The notes under the pieces are model-generated. The model was not told the DNA's origin and searched no databases. It was given only the letters and a program-made list of their open reading frames with translations. The position numbers were made by a program, and so were the translations under genes. From Proales similis (Eukaryota; Rotifera; Eurotatoria; Ploima; Proalidae), in assembly GCA_019059635.1 (NCBI GenBank), contig JAGVRJ010000001.1, forward strand, positions 1,364,001-1,428,000: a stretch of DNA of 64,000 bases, given 5' to 3'. Shown one piece after another: positions 21,933 through 36,533 of this stretch (the stretch's first letter is position 1; each line of letters starts with the position of its first letter).

Positions 21933-22775
21933 ATGTCTTCTTTCATGAACAAAATCGCCAACTCGGTGACCAACAAGACCGGCTCGTTGATCGGGCGCGA
22001 GAATTTGAACAAGCTGACCAACTCGATCAACCGATCGTTCACCAAGTCCAAGTATCGCGACTTTATGAAGAGCGGCAACATCGTGCAGCTCATATCGCGC
22101 AACTCGCGCATGCCGCTGCAGATCTGTCAGTCGCCCAACGATCCCAACCGTCTGGTTTTGTTCGGCAACGGTCAGATCGGCGTTGAATACCGCAACGCGC
22201 ACTTCTTCATCGAAATTGATGAAAAGAACAAACACTACAAGCTGAAGAATGCCAACAACTACTTGGCCTTCGACAACGAAGTTCCCAGCATCCTGCGCGA
22301 GCCCTACGACCCCAAAGACAAAAAGCAGCAGCTGAGGGCTCGCAACGAGTTCAGGCTTCATGAACTCATCGGCTCGGACGAGTACTTTGCGCTTGAGTCT
22401 GTCTACTATCCGGGTCGGTACCTGGCCGTTCTGCCCGACGGATCGATCACCTTCTCCAGAGACAAAACCCAAGAGTCGGCTCACTTTTGCATCAACCTGA
22501 TCTACTCGCCGCCAGAATCGGGCTCGCGAAATTCGCTCAACACGCCCGTCTCCGGCCAGCCAGTGGCCTCGGTGCCTGACCTGGCCTCCTATAATAGCCC
22601 CGATCAAATGAGCAACGCCAGCTACACCAGCGGCGATCGATCCAGCTACGTGACTCCCTATGAGCCTGTGCAAGTTCAAGTGGCACCCACGCCGGTCAGC
22701 TCCGTGCCAGAGCCGACAGTCGAGACTCCGCCCGAGTACACACGTCTATTCCCACAGCTACCCAAGCTTGACTGA
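21933..22775 (+). CDS. Probable intracellular beta-trefoil (FGF/IL-1-like fold) protein
   Basis: A single coding exon of 280 residues starting at the first in-frame ATG (21933). There is no signal peptide. Residues 1-55 are basic and polar. Residues about 58-195 read as short alternating strands: LQICQSPNDPNRLVLFGNGQ, HFFIEIDEKNKHYKLKN, YLAFDNE, NEFRLHELIGSDEYFALES, GRYLAVLPDGSITFSRDK and HFCINLIY. The repeated [YF]-L-A-x-x-x-D-G pattern and the ending in an FxI/L strand are typical of beta-trefoils such as FGF. The C-terminal 80 residues are Pro/Ser/Thr-rich and probably disordered. Assignment to a family is uncertain; Fascin- or FGF-like folds are possible. Its stop lies 94 bases from the convergent CATIP gene. 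Confidence 0.55.
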   Translation: MSSFMNKIANSVTNKTGSLIGRENLNKLTNSINRSFTKSKYRDFMKSGNIVQLISRNSRMPLQICQSPNDPNRLVLFGNGQIGVEYRNAHFFIEIDEKNKHYKLKNANNYLAFDNEVPSILREPYDPKDKKQQLRARNEFRLHELIGSDEYFALESVYYPGRYLAVLPDGSITFSRDKTQESAHFCINLIYSPPESGSRNSLNTPVSGQPVASVPDLASYNSPDQMSNASYTSGDRSSYVTPYEPVQVQVAPTPVSSVPEPTVETPPEYTRLFPQLPKLD

Positions 22776-22869
22776 TCGCTTGCTAGTTTTCTCTTGAACT
22801 CTCTTTATTCGTAGAGCTCGTTTCTTTCAATTATTTTTCCTTCACACAATTTATCAATACAATCTGTTT

Positions 22870-24529
22870 TTAAAGACGGTCAGTTTTGGGCGTGAACTTT
22901 TTGGCCCTCAGCTCGGGCAGGAGCCGATTGCAGCGAGTTTCTCGTGCGAACGGAGCAAAGAAGCGAGCGCTGAACTCGACTGTGTCTTGAGGCTTAAGAC
23001 TCAGAATTGACTGGGTGTAGTCGGCGATGAGCGCTCTCAGTTCGGGATGATCGTGCATGTACTGACGGTACTCGTTCTTGAGCTCGTCTTTGCGGTCTTG
23101 ATAGCGAGATCGGAGCTCGGCGTCTCGTTCCCAGTTCAGACTCTTTTTCTCGATCACTGGCCGCTCGAGATACTCGTCTAGAAGTTTAGGAAAAAGTTTT
23201 CTTAGCCCATCGATTGCTCGGCAATTTCGGAAGGAGTTACGAACCGACTTCGATTGGCTTCGGCTTCTCTGTGGCCTTGATCACAGCCGGATATCCGATC
23301 TGCACTCGGTTCAGAATGTGACTTTAAAGGTAGCGTTTGTCTATCGTCTCCAAACACAATTATCACGGGCCCTACCCGTCGGTGCTGAAGTAGACTTGCC
23401 ACGTGACAGGTATGTCACTGATGGCCTGAATGCACCGTTCGATTCCTCTGGTGGGCACTTCTTCTTTTCCGACCGTCACAATTCGACGGTCCAATTCATT
23501 CTGAACAGAAAGTCCCCGTGAACGTGTTCGGCTCCCGTTAGGCTATTTTCACTTACATAGGTCACTAGGGACGGATTCATTTCAGAGTCGAAAGTGAACA
23601 ATTTGAGACTCTGAATTTTCTGGTTTTGAATCATGAGCCTTTGCAGAAGCACATTTGCACCTTGGTAGACACAACCAGCAGGTTAGATTCAAATAAACTC
23701 AACATTGAGCTGCTATTCCTACTCTCTGAGATAAAGTTTCGCATCAGCGACCGCTTGATCCGATATTTCGTCTCGTTCAACTCCTTGGAGCCAAATAGAG
23801 CGACTGTCAGAGGGTGCAGGTAAAGAGGCTTACCTCGTCGAAGCCCTCCGATTTGCTGATGAGATATTCGTCATTTTGCCAAAGTTGAATGGACACATTT
23901 CTCTGTCGCTTGCTCGAGTCAAACTATACCACGTTCAATCAAAAGGTCTGAGCGAATCAACTTCAAATGGCGTACGGTCATCGTCTCTTCGAACTGTTGT
24001 TCAATCGTTTCCAGCTGCTGGTCGACAAACGCTTTTATGTGAGTTCTACTGGTCTGCTCGTCCAGTTGAGCCTCGCTATTCAGTTGTTGGCGTTAGATTT
24101 AAGCCGGTCCAGGGGCTGGCATGTGAATCACCTTGACACTGTCACTTCGAACCCGGACAGTTGGTTTCTGTTGGCCGCTTTCACGCTTATATTAAACTCT
24201 CCGACCGTGCGACCATTCAGAGAGATAATGGCCAGTTTCTCGTCGAATTCAAGAAATCGCAAATCGCACTTGACTGAGTGAGAATTAAGCAATCATTGAG
24301 CAAACTAGAGCAGCGGGTACGAACCGAGGCGGCTGAGGAACTTGTCAGTGGCCGCGTCGAGTTCAGGCACCGATTCGGCGGCGATTTCTGTAATCCTGTC
24401 GAAGCGTTGTAAAAAATGAGAAGGGCGTTGAACGCCGAGAAAGGGTCAGTTTACCAACCCGGTTAGGTCAGGGCCAGAAACGATCGGCTCGAAAGAGGCA
24501 AGAAACTGTCTTTCAAAAGATTCTCCCAT
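22870..24529 (-). CDS. CATIP: CATIP-like ciliogenesis-associated protein
   Basis: In vertebrates CATIP (TTC17-interacting protein) promotes actin polymerisation needed for ciliogenesis. About ten exons between 24529 (ATG, in MGESFERQFLASF) and 22870 give about 370 residues; most introns are 50-60 bases. Recognisable pieces in order are THIKAFVDQQLETIEQQFEE, NVLLQRLMIQNQKIQ with LKLFTFDSE, IPVTWQVYFSTDG followed by HILNRVQIGYP, and a C-terminal helical segment YRQYMHDHPELRALIADYTQ plus FSARFFAPF that looks like an RIIa-type dimerisation/docking region. These match CATIP in order and spacing as I recall it. The first intron's donor (GTTGGT) and the 52-base intron after ETMT (GTACGC) are weak sites. 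Internal exon ends are approximate. Confidence 0.7.
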
Positions 24530-25250
24530 CCTTGCCTGGTCTATTTTATTTAAAGCAAGTCTGGCGCATTTATCGCGTTTGTTAGCACTCTGATTCGGTC
24601 ACCAAGGCGACCGTGTGAGGCGAAACCAAGTATCAAACTTAACTGAACAGTCGTCACCGTTTTATTATTTTCAGCTTCAATGTTCTGCTTTCATTGCGAT
24701 CGCTGATGATGATGATGATGATGAAGAAGGGGGTTCGTAATTAGGAATGAAAGAGTTAAATAAGTGCGAAAATGGGCCAGGGAAAGATGGGCCAGAGAAA
24801 AAGAAGAGGAAAATGAGAAAAAGTGAAATAGAAGTAAATTTATACGAATGGAACTGGGTCCACGGCCATGAGAATAAATAAGACCTGGACGAGCTTTATA
24901 GACAAGTAGAGAGGATTTTAGATGCTTGCTGTTTTGATTGCTGGCCATGGAGTTTGAATTAAACCAAGTAAATAGAACGACTTTAAATAGGCGTGATGAA
25001 CAGAACGATGCATTTTGTAAAAGAGTGAATTAAAAAAAAAGAGAATAGAGGTCGTGTGGATTCGGGCTTAGGCGGGACAGACAAACAATTGACGAGCAGT
25101 TGGCAAGAACGATTGGTCTCAAAAATGATCGGACACGACTCGGACAATCCGAAAGCTAATCAGCGCAATATTGAACACGTAATGGTATATACAAACAGCC
25201 ATTTGGTTGGAAATTTACACTCAGGCCGCTTCGGAACCGTAACTAGAGAG
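24530..25250. other. Intergenic, about 720 bases
   Basis: Promoter side of CATIP and 3' flank of CNOT9. It contains a GAT/ATG trinucleotide run at about 24706-24724 and AG-rich tracts. No gene recognised. Confidence 0.5.
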
Positions 25251-26213
25251 CTATTTGATTAGGTTGAATCCGTCGCCGAACTGGCCCATGTGAGTCGACG
25301 GCGACATGGATGGCGGCAGCTGGCCGGGCATGCCCAGCCCCATTTGACCGGGCGCCACATTGAATGGCTCGAGGTTTTTGATCAGCTGTGCGAGCCATTT
25401 CTTGGTGCTGGCATCGTCCTTGAGGCAGTCGTTGAATGTGTTGTCACGCAGTTGATCTGGCAAACACGACTTGAGCGCCTCTTTGGCTCTGATGTTGTCC
25501 GAGAGGCGCAAGTAGCAGCGAACCACATGTTTGAGCAGTCTAGGCGAGGGCTCTTTGGCCAGGTTGATGACCATCAGTCCGAGCACTTTGGCCACGTGCG
25601 AAAATCGATCATAGGTCTGACAGATGTATCCAAGGCCAGTCTCGTCGGTCAGAATCTTTTGCAGAATAAATGTGGCCACCGTCTTGCTCAGTTCACTGCC
25701 TTGCTCCATTATTTTCAGACAAAGTGGAATTATTTCGGTATTGAGCAAGAACGCGATCACATCTTGCTCGTCGGTCTTCACCAAAGCGCCTATAACGCCC
25801 AAACTGGTGAGGCGTAGATACTCGAACGGTCTGGTCTTGTTCGAAGTTGTGTGCAGGAACGGGTAGAGGAAAATGGGAATGTTGGCCTGAAGGAAAAAAG
25901 TGCGAGTTTCAGGGTGCGATGCAACACACTGCAAGAGGGCGAGGCTGTTGCACACTCGGTTCGATTGATGGGCCGAGAGCGTGGCCGGGTTGATTGCCGG
26001 ATAGACACTGATCACCTCTTGGAGTAGGGCGGCCATGCAGCCGAACGAGTGCCACAGCATTGGCGCAAGATCTGGAACCGACTCTCGTTGGTGACTGAGC
26101 TCAATCAGCGCATTCTCTCGAGTAGAGGGCACGCTCAGCTCGTTTATCAACTGATAGACTTTCTCCATGTCCACCGTCTTGGCCGCTGTGTTGTTGTTGG
26201 CATTGCTCGACAT
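25251..26213 (-). CDS. CNOT9: CNOT9 (Rcd-1), CCR4-NOT complex subunit
   Basis: A core subunit of the CCR4-NOT deadenylase complex; its armadillo-type fold links NOT1 to RNA-silencing factors through tryptophan pockets. It is a single exon of 320 residues. The sequence is near-canonical: [100 protein letters not shown] and [20 protein letters not shown]. The C-terminal tail after NLEP is Gly/Pro/Met-rich, as in other animals. The lack of introns contrasts with vertebrate CNOT9. It is divergently transcribed from the secreted tandem-domain gene at 26801. Confidence 0.97.
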   Translation of the reverse strand: MSSNANNNTAAKTVDMEKVYQLINELSVPSTRENALIELSHQRESVPDLAPMLWHSFGCMAALLQEVISVYPAINPATLSAHQSNRVCNSLALLQCVASHPETRTFFLQANIPIFLYPFLHTTSNKTRPFEYLRLTSLGVIGALVKTDEQDVIAFLLNTEIIPLCLKIMEQGSELSKTVATFILQKILTDETGLGYICQTYDRFSHVAKVLGLMVINLAKEPSPRLLKHVVRCYLRLSDNIRAKEALKSCLPDQLRDNTFNDCLKDDASTKKWLAQLIKNLEPFNVAPGQMGLGMPGQLPPSMSPSTHMGQFGDGFNLIK

Positions 26214-26800
26214 CTTTCCGACTTTTCAGAGTGATTGAGACAAATGGCTTTTTTCCTTTTATTTTAATGTTTGAAGATTTCGTTTGAGTTGAACAGACGA
26301 CGATTGTTGGCTGAAGCGGTCGCCAATTCAGCACACGCGAAATTTTCATAATTTTCAAACTCCGACACACAAATGTTGAGATGGATTTGCATGATGTCAA
26401 GGCGCATGTGCTGGGCGCAATTTGCTCTCGGTGTTCCGTTTGACAACGAAATGTTCCTCTCTTGCGATTTCCACCAAACGCAAGCACACTCTAATCGTTG
26501 AGCTGAAATTCTCAAGCGCGCCTCAGCCGGCGTTTCTGAATAATTTTATTGATTTAAAGAGATGCGGCTGGTTCTTGAGGGAAATGTTTTCTTTTCTAGT
26601 TTTTTTTTTCATGAGACGACAACTGAACGCGCTGGTTATTGTTTAAACAGATAGGATTTAAATTGAATTTGACACACAAATTAGATTAGACCAAATGTGT
26701 GCGCGTGTGGATTTTTTGTTTTTTTGTTGAGTGGCCGTTGGCAGTTTATTTTACCAGCAAAAAAATAAAATTCCTCTTCGGAGGCGAGCGAAAGGGGAAA
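26214..26800. promoter_or_regulatory. Divergent intergenic region between CNOT9 and the secreted tandem-domain gene
   Basis: About 590 bases separating two start codons that point away from each other. T-rich tracts occur at about 26600-26610 and 26710-26730. No specific motif identified. Confidence 0.45.
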
Positions 26801-27987
26801 TGCGAGGCATTATTGTATGGTGGTGTATGCTGCTCTTATCGATCGCTGCGGGTGAGATTAGCGAAAAGCTTTTAAAGCGAGAGAAAGATGATTTAAAGCG
26901 CCTTCGCGAATTGCTCACCAGCGACGGCCAGGGTGATCAAAATCTGTTTCGTATGATCGGCGATCATCGCACTTATCTCATATTCAACTGCTCGCATCCT
27001 TCTTACATTGCACCTGACGGCAGCCGAGTGCTGCTCAAGAACCACATAATTAATTACGACATGGAAAGAAGGAAGAGCGCTCAAGTAAGAGAGACGGAGC
27101 CGCCTCTATACATATGCGAGCAGTCAGACGGCATTTGGCGGATAAATCCAGACCCGAGCACAGGTTTCAAATCGCCCGGTCTAATTGGATTCGCGCACGA
27201 CAAGGCGGCGCAGGCCGATTCTAATTTCATGGTGCTGGCCGATGAAAAGGAGTTGCGCAAATTCTTCCAAGCCTATCATCAACTAGACACGAGCGGCGAG
27301 GCTCTAGGCAACAAGCGCCTGCGCGAGAAGGAGGTGCGCGATTTGGTCGAATGCGTTCTGCGCCTCGTTCATCATCCAAAGTACTTCAGAGCGCGTGTTG
27401 AAAATTCGCACCAATTGGACATTTATGAGGCGCAATTGAACGCCATTCCTGAATGGATTAGGAAAATTAGATTGCACGAACGCAATCGACTTCGTCAAAA
27501 GCTGTCAGCAGTGAGCAGCAGCAAATCGGATAAAATCCAAATTGCGGCCGACGAGAAGACAAGCGATCACGTCTTGGGCGACGGATTTTCAGTAATTCTG
27601 TTTAATTGTTCTCATCCGTCCTATTTGTTCCCGAGCAACAAGAGCCGGCAGGCGTCCGCAGTTCATGAAATAGCGAGCGACGAGTATCTGCAAATGTTGG
27701 CCAAAATCGCCCACTGCACTTCCTCTGATCAGATTTGGCGCACGGGCAACGAGCGCCATCAGAACTACCTAACCTTTGACGTCAAGTCAAATGGCCTGGG
27801 ATTCAGCCCGTCCAAGCAGCTTGTTGCCATAATGAGCAAGAAAGGCATCTGCGACGATTACTTTAAATATTTCAAACACCCGGCCTATTTTGTGGCCGCG
27901 CAAGGCTACAAGAGGCCGCTCGAATGCGCTGACCGCTCGGCTGACGAGCATAAATCGAGCAAAGCAACTGGCTTGTTGTCACGCTAG
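26801..27987 (+). CDS. Unknown secreted protein with two copies of an NCSHPSY-containing domain
   Basis: A single exon of 395 residues. I start it at ATG 26801, because what follows is a signal peptide (RGIIVWWCMLLLSIAAGE); an open frame extends upstream without another ATG. The protein contains two related modules. The first (about 55-215) starts YLIFNCSHPSYIAPDGSR, then has SDGIWRINPD, GLIGFAHD and HHPKYFRARV. The second (about 262-375) starts VILFNCSHPSYLFPSNKSR, then SDQIWRTGNE, GLGFSPSKQLVAIMS and KHPAYFVAA. Shared order and spacing indicate an internal duplication. NCS in each copy is a potential N-glycosylation site. I know no family with this signature. Between the modules lies a charged helical stretch. 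AATAAA at 28091-28096 probably ends the transcript. Confidence 0.7.
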
Positions 27988-29334
27988 AGCCTAATAGGCC
28001 GACTTTGTTTGCCGCTCTCGTTTATAGTTATGTGTTGCCTAATCGGTCAATTCAATTTATCCGAATTAAGTAATTTGAATCAGAAATGAAAATAAATTCG
28101 ACTCGGCAGACCACCCGTCAGTCGCGGCAATATTTGCGCCGGGCTCGATCGACGATTCGTACAATTGCATTCGGTGCTGCGATTGCATAATATGTTTATT
28201 CGAAGCTAATTGAGAAGAGCGGTCGGTCGAGTCAAGCTCAGCTCGCTCATGACACCAGGTTTTGTTGGGAAAGCATCATTAGAAGCGTTGATTGCGTGCT
28301 CGCCAATCAAGCTCATGTTTGTGCGGACTACGAATGAAATCAAGAACATTGTTTCAAAACGATTCCTTCTCTCGTTTTATTTTTTGGGCTCCGCTCTTCT
28401 GCCTAATTCTCGCTGCTGTTCCTACATGCCTCTTTGTCTTTCTCTCCCCTTCTCTCTCTCTCTCTCTCTGTTCTCAAACGCTCTTTCCGCCTCTCTTGTT
28501 TTTAATTGTTTCGTGATTCTCGTCAAATTGATGCAATTAATTGCATCTGGGCTATCACAGCGCTCAAAGGCCACGACATTGCTTGTCAAGCGCAGGCGTC
28601 TGTCTGGCTATGAATAATTCATGTTATCCGGGCTTCTTATTTTAATGTTTCTGCAAGTCTCCTCTTTTATCCAAGGCTTTCTATTCATTTGTAACTGAAA
28701 AGCCTGTGAGCGGATTTCCGTTCCCTGATCGTTCGCTCTGTTCTATTTTCTACCTCTCTCTCTCTCTTCTTTTCTCCTCCAGCCAGCGTTCCTGGCTTAT
28801 TCTTTCTCCTTTTCCCCCTCTCTCTCGCTCTCTTTGTCTTTGGTCTTGTTTGCAAATTACGCAGCTAATACGCTCGTGTCATGTAGATTGTCAAAGACTA
28901 CATCGAACATTGTGTGTGAGCCTGAAATTGCCACGATCATGGCGGCGTTCATCTTAGTTCTTCTTCTTCTAATAATTTGAAGCGCAAAATGCCACATTTT
29001 GTTTGAGTCATTGAGGAAAAAGGAGTCGAAAAGCGGCACAGTGAACGCGCGCGCGCGCGCTCATGGATGATTGATCGAGCAATCAGAAGACATAAGCGAG
29101 CGCGCGCTTAGAGCGCAAAGGTTTGGCGTATTGTTTATGATTGGCAATCGCCGGCCAATCATCGTTCACACGAAGCACTTTAGCGAAGACATTCACGATC
29201 GAGTCGAGAAGAGTTGGCCGCTTACCCGTCCTTCACATAATGATGCGGTGCAATGCCAAAATGCAATGCCTGTGTGTGCCGGCCGCCAGGCGCCGATAAC
29301 ATCTAATCGCATTTTACTCTCCTAGATTCGCTTC
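27988..29334. other. Intergenic, about 1.35 kb
   Basis: It contains the polyadenylation signal of the preceding gene (28091-28096), CT-rich tracts near 28440-28470 and 28750-28840, and an alternating GC run at 29047-29061. A possible 3' splice site (CTCTCCTAG) at 29325 suggests that a 5' UTR or short coding exon of the next gene lies upstream. No other gene seen. Confidence 0.5.
29047..29061. repeat. Alternating GC dinucleotide run
   Basis: About seven GC/CG dinucleotides upstream of the PPP1R16 gene, a sequence type able to adopt Z-DNA. Confidence 0.8.
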
Positions 29335-32007
29335 ATGATCATACAAGACGCCGATCGAGCAGAAGGGTCGTCGGAGAGCATTGAGCAGCAGCAGCAAAGA
29401 GCATCGGCCTTGGTTGCAGCTACCGAGCAAACGGGCAAATACGTCAGCACATTCGTGTTGCCCTCGCAGTACATTGATTTGGCCTACTACCTTCATTCGC
29501 CGGAGCGTTTGTTCGCCGCACTTCGCTTTGAAGCGTGCCGTGAATCGAGCCAACAGCAAAGAGCTCTAAAGCTTATTGATACCAAAAACAAGGGCGGCAA
29601 GGGCGAACGCGCCCATCACCTGCCAAAGTCAATCGGACACGAGCAACTACTGCGGCTGCTTGCAGCGGCCACCTCGTCGCCCAACTCGTCATCTGACCTA
29701 ACCAGCGAGGGCGGCTCTCTCACCTGTTCGCTAACGTCGTCGACCTCGTCGCGCATCTCGTCCATCACGTCCAACTCGGATGACACAATGATGCTGGGCA
29801 CAAGCAGCATACTCAGCGTTTCGAATCACTCGCCCAGCGACAAGAAAGCAATATCGCCGCCACAGCCGCTGCTCGCTCAGGCACCGACTAACAGCCTGTT
29901 CACGCCTGAGCAACCCATGATGGGACGTGTAGTCTCTAATCTGAGTGCAACGAGTACGAGCAGCGTTGACGAGCACGAAGAGCTCGTCGCTGAAATGGAA
30001 ATAATCGAGCAGCTGCCTACACAAGAGCGGCTCAAACAGGCCAAGCGGCGTAGAGCGCTTCAGCTCAAAAAGTGGCTGGACTACGAGAGAGACATGGAGA
30101 AAGCGTCGCGGGCCGCACCTCGGCGATCTCTGGAAAGCAAAGGCCGCCGAAAGGCGGGCATCTCTTTTCAGCAGCACGTAATTCTCTTGGACGCGGTCAT
30201 GAGGAAAGACTACAATGAAGTGAAGCATCTGCTGGCCACCGCACGCATCGACCCCAACACGGCCAATGAGGACGGTCTCACTGGCATTCACCAGGTTTGA
30301 TTCTGAATTTCAAATGCATACTCGCACGTCTAATGCATACGCTCCTAGTGCTGCATCGACGACAGCGCCGACATTCTTCGCCTGCTGATCTCGAGCGGGG
30401 CGAATGTGAATGCGCTCGACAATGACTATTGGACGCCACTGCACGCGGCAGCCACTTGTGCCAATCTTGACATTTGTAAGATATTGATCGAGAACGGCGC
30501 CGACTTGCTGGCAGTGAACACGGACGGCAACATGCCCTATGACATATGCGACGACGAAGAGTGTCTTGAGTTCATCGAGTCGGAAATGGCTGCGCGCGGC
30601 ATCACCCAGCAGACAATAGACAACAAGCGTTCAGAGAGCGAAATACTCATGCTAAACGATCTGAAGGGTTTGTGTGGCCCGCAGGCGGAGCCGGCCAAGC
30701 TCGCTCATTTTAGAATCCTATTTCCGAACGCGGTCGGCAACGACACTCGACTGAACCTGAATGCACACGACAGCAACGGCGCCACTCTGATGCACATTGC
30801 GTCGGCGAACGGCTACAATCTTGTGCTCGAGCACTTGCTCGGCGAATGCAGCAAGTTGCCCAACGTGGTGCCGCCAGACGTGCACTGTAGAGACAAGGAC
30901 GGCTGGACACCGCTGCATGTGGCCGCGTTCTGGGGCCATCAGAGATCGATTGAGTTGCTGCTCGAGCACGGCGCCGATGTTCACGCACGCACAGACAGCG
31001 ACGAAAGCGTTCTAGAGCTCTGCGACGACGTCGACATTCGCGACTTTATAATTGAGAAGAGTCGCGAGATCGAAGCGGCGCAGGAAGCAGCGGCCAGAGC
31101 AGCAGCCGAAGCTGCCGCTGCCAAGCAAAAGTTAACTTCCTTCAATCACACAAACGCGAGCATCAGAAGTGCCAGCATAAGTCAAGAAAGGTCGAGTCAA
31201 AACAGCTTTCAGATCAACAGCGGTCTGAACAGTAGCTCAAGATCGCTGAAGCGGTCCTCGACCGGCATGAGCCGTGGCTCGTCCATCCGTCGATCGAGTT
31301 TCAGAGACAAAGAGAAAGTGGCCGCTGCTCGCAAAATGGACACAAACTACAAAGAAGTGCTGATCGCTAACGAGAGCACGGTCGAAGAGCCGAGTCCCAA
31401 CTCGTCGGCAGTCGATGTCCTCAACAACGTAGACGTCCAGAGCGTTCCGAGGCCTCTGGTGATCAACCACCTCAAGCAAGAGCGCGACTCAATGCGTCAG
31501 CTCAATTCGGTGGTCAAAATAGTCTCACACGAGGTGAACAAGCCCAGCAGTCGACCCATGCCAGCAGTCACTCACAGCGAGGTGGCCAGCTCTGGCCCAG
31601 TCAAAGGCGAAGTGGCTCGAATTAGAAGCAATGGAATGGACTCGTCCGGCGATTCGTCCGTATTCAACCTAAACGCAGTCAACTCGCAGAATTCAGGCAT
31701 AAACACATCGTCCATAACCATTATCGACGTGCCTCCAGGCAGAGATGAGCCCAGCAAGACGGGCATGCTTGCCACCATAAACGAGTCGGCTCGGCGCAGC
31801 CTCACACCCTACGACCAGGTCAAGTACACGCGTGTGAACGAGCCTGATGAGAATCGAGCAGTTCGAGTTGAGAATGGACTCAAGTACAAGTTTGTCTCGA
31901 GCGAAACGATCGGCGTTAACCGTCCACACGACGAGTTTGCGGACGCTGAAACTCACGTTAGAAAATTTAAATGTGCCAAGTGCATGAAGAATTGTAGCAT
32001 TCTGTAG
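29335..32007 (+). CDS. PPP1R16: PPP1R16-type (MYPT3/TIMAP) protein phosphatase 1 targeting subunit
   Basis: Targets protein phosphatase 1 to membranes. Exons 29335-30294 and 30349-32007 give 872 residues. Conserved parts begin near residue 220 with LVAEMEIIEQLPTQERLKQA and the helix AKRRRALQLKKW, then the PP1-docking RVxF-type motif KAGISF (about 278-283). Ankyrin repeats follow: DPNTANEDGLTGIHQCC, ANVNALDNDYWTPLHAAATC, ADLLAVNTDGNMPYDICDDE, and a second block, HDSNGATLMHIASANGYNLV and DKDGWTPLHVAAFWGHQRSI. The last residues CSIL form a CaaX box, with basic residues and cysteines before it, so prenylation is likely, as in PPP1R16A/B. Unusual are the first 215 residues, Gln- and Ser-rich with no counterpart in vertebrate proteins, and a long serine-rich tail (about 560-850). 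The start could lie in an upstream exon, because a splice acceptor precedes the ATG. Confidence 0.88.
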
Positions 32008-32720
32008 CAGGCGGTCTGATTGGCAGCCAACCACTCGGCCTGCACAGTTCAAGCGCTATTTTTATCTTTCTCTTGACGGTGATCCAATTATTCAAAAAAT
32101 TTAGGACCTCCTCGCCCTTTCTGTGGTTTTGCTCAACTTTTAGCCAAACTTGAAACCATTTATATCTGTTGACAAGCGGCAGCAAACACTTTTGGAAACA
32201 GAATTGCTCGTTGATCACTGTCTTGTTTCCTCTTGGCATTATTCTCTATTTTCTCTTAATATTTTCCATTTATTTTCTTCGTTTTCTCATTCACTTCTTT
32301 TATTTGGTGCAAATCGGAGAAGCAAAACAATAGCTATTTATTGCCTTGGAACCTCTGTCCGCCTACCACTGGTGGCCTGTACTTTCCTGATCTGCTGCAT
32401 CTTCTTTCTTTCGTTCTCTCTTTCTTCAACCGCTCTCACTCAGCTTTTTAGCAACATGTTGATCACAATTATTTTAATTTCAGCATTTGAAAGCAAAAGA
32501 ATAAACGCCAAACGGTCTATCAACTCTTGTTTTTGCCGTTGTTTTATAAAAAAAAAAAACGTAAAGAAAATAGAAAATCACACCTTACGATGACGAACGA
32601 AAAGTGCAAAACCAAGCGGACAATTGTATTTGGCTGCGATGATGATCTGCACGGCGATGCAATGTTTTCCGTTGAGCGTGATAGTGCTTGGAAGGTTCGC
32701 TTTAGAACCAGAATCGACGC
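32008..32720. other. Intergenic, about 710 bases
   Basis: The 3' flank of PPP1R16 and upstream region of SMC5. T-rich, with no gene recognised. Confidence 0.5.
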
Positions 32721-36320
<3,600 letters not shown>

Positions 36321-36356
36321 ACGACCAAAGGAAAATTAAGAGAGCAGCTAAGCAAG

Positions 36357-36362
36357 AATAAA
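36357..36362 (+). terminator. Polyadenylation signal of SMC5
   Basis: AATAAA 37 bases after the SMC5 stop. The next gene starts at 36534 on the same strand, so spacing is tight. Confidence 0.6.
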
Positions 36363-36533
36363 GAGAAACGAACAAAACTCGATTGAATAAACATAACCGT
36401 CTTGACCATGCGAGAGCGCAGATCGGTGAATCAATCCGGACTTGATAATCTGGACGCCCGGAAACTTTTCTGACTAATTAATCTCGCGTTCGCTTAGGAG
36501 CTTAGGAGAAGAAGAAAAGCGTCCGCTCGAACG

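Noticed and set aside
25290-25866. Open frames on the plus strand opposite CNOT9
   Set aside because: They are antisense shadows of a highly conserved gene, with no recognisable protein features.
28210-28957. Plus-strand frames with hydrophobic Leu/Ser/Phe content
   Set aside because: They are translations of CT-rich simple sequence and lack any conserved motif; apparent membrane segments are compositional artefacts.
32602-32720. An upstream ATG frame ahead of SMC5 (32590-32772)
   Set aside because: It is in a different frame from SMC5 and ends within exon 1; the ATG at 32721 leads straight into the SMC5 N-terminus.
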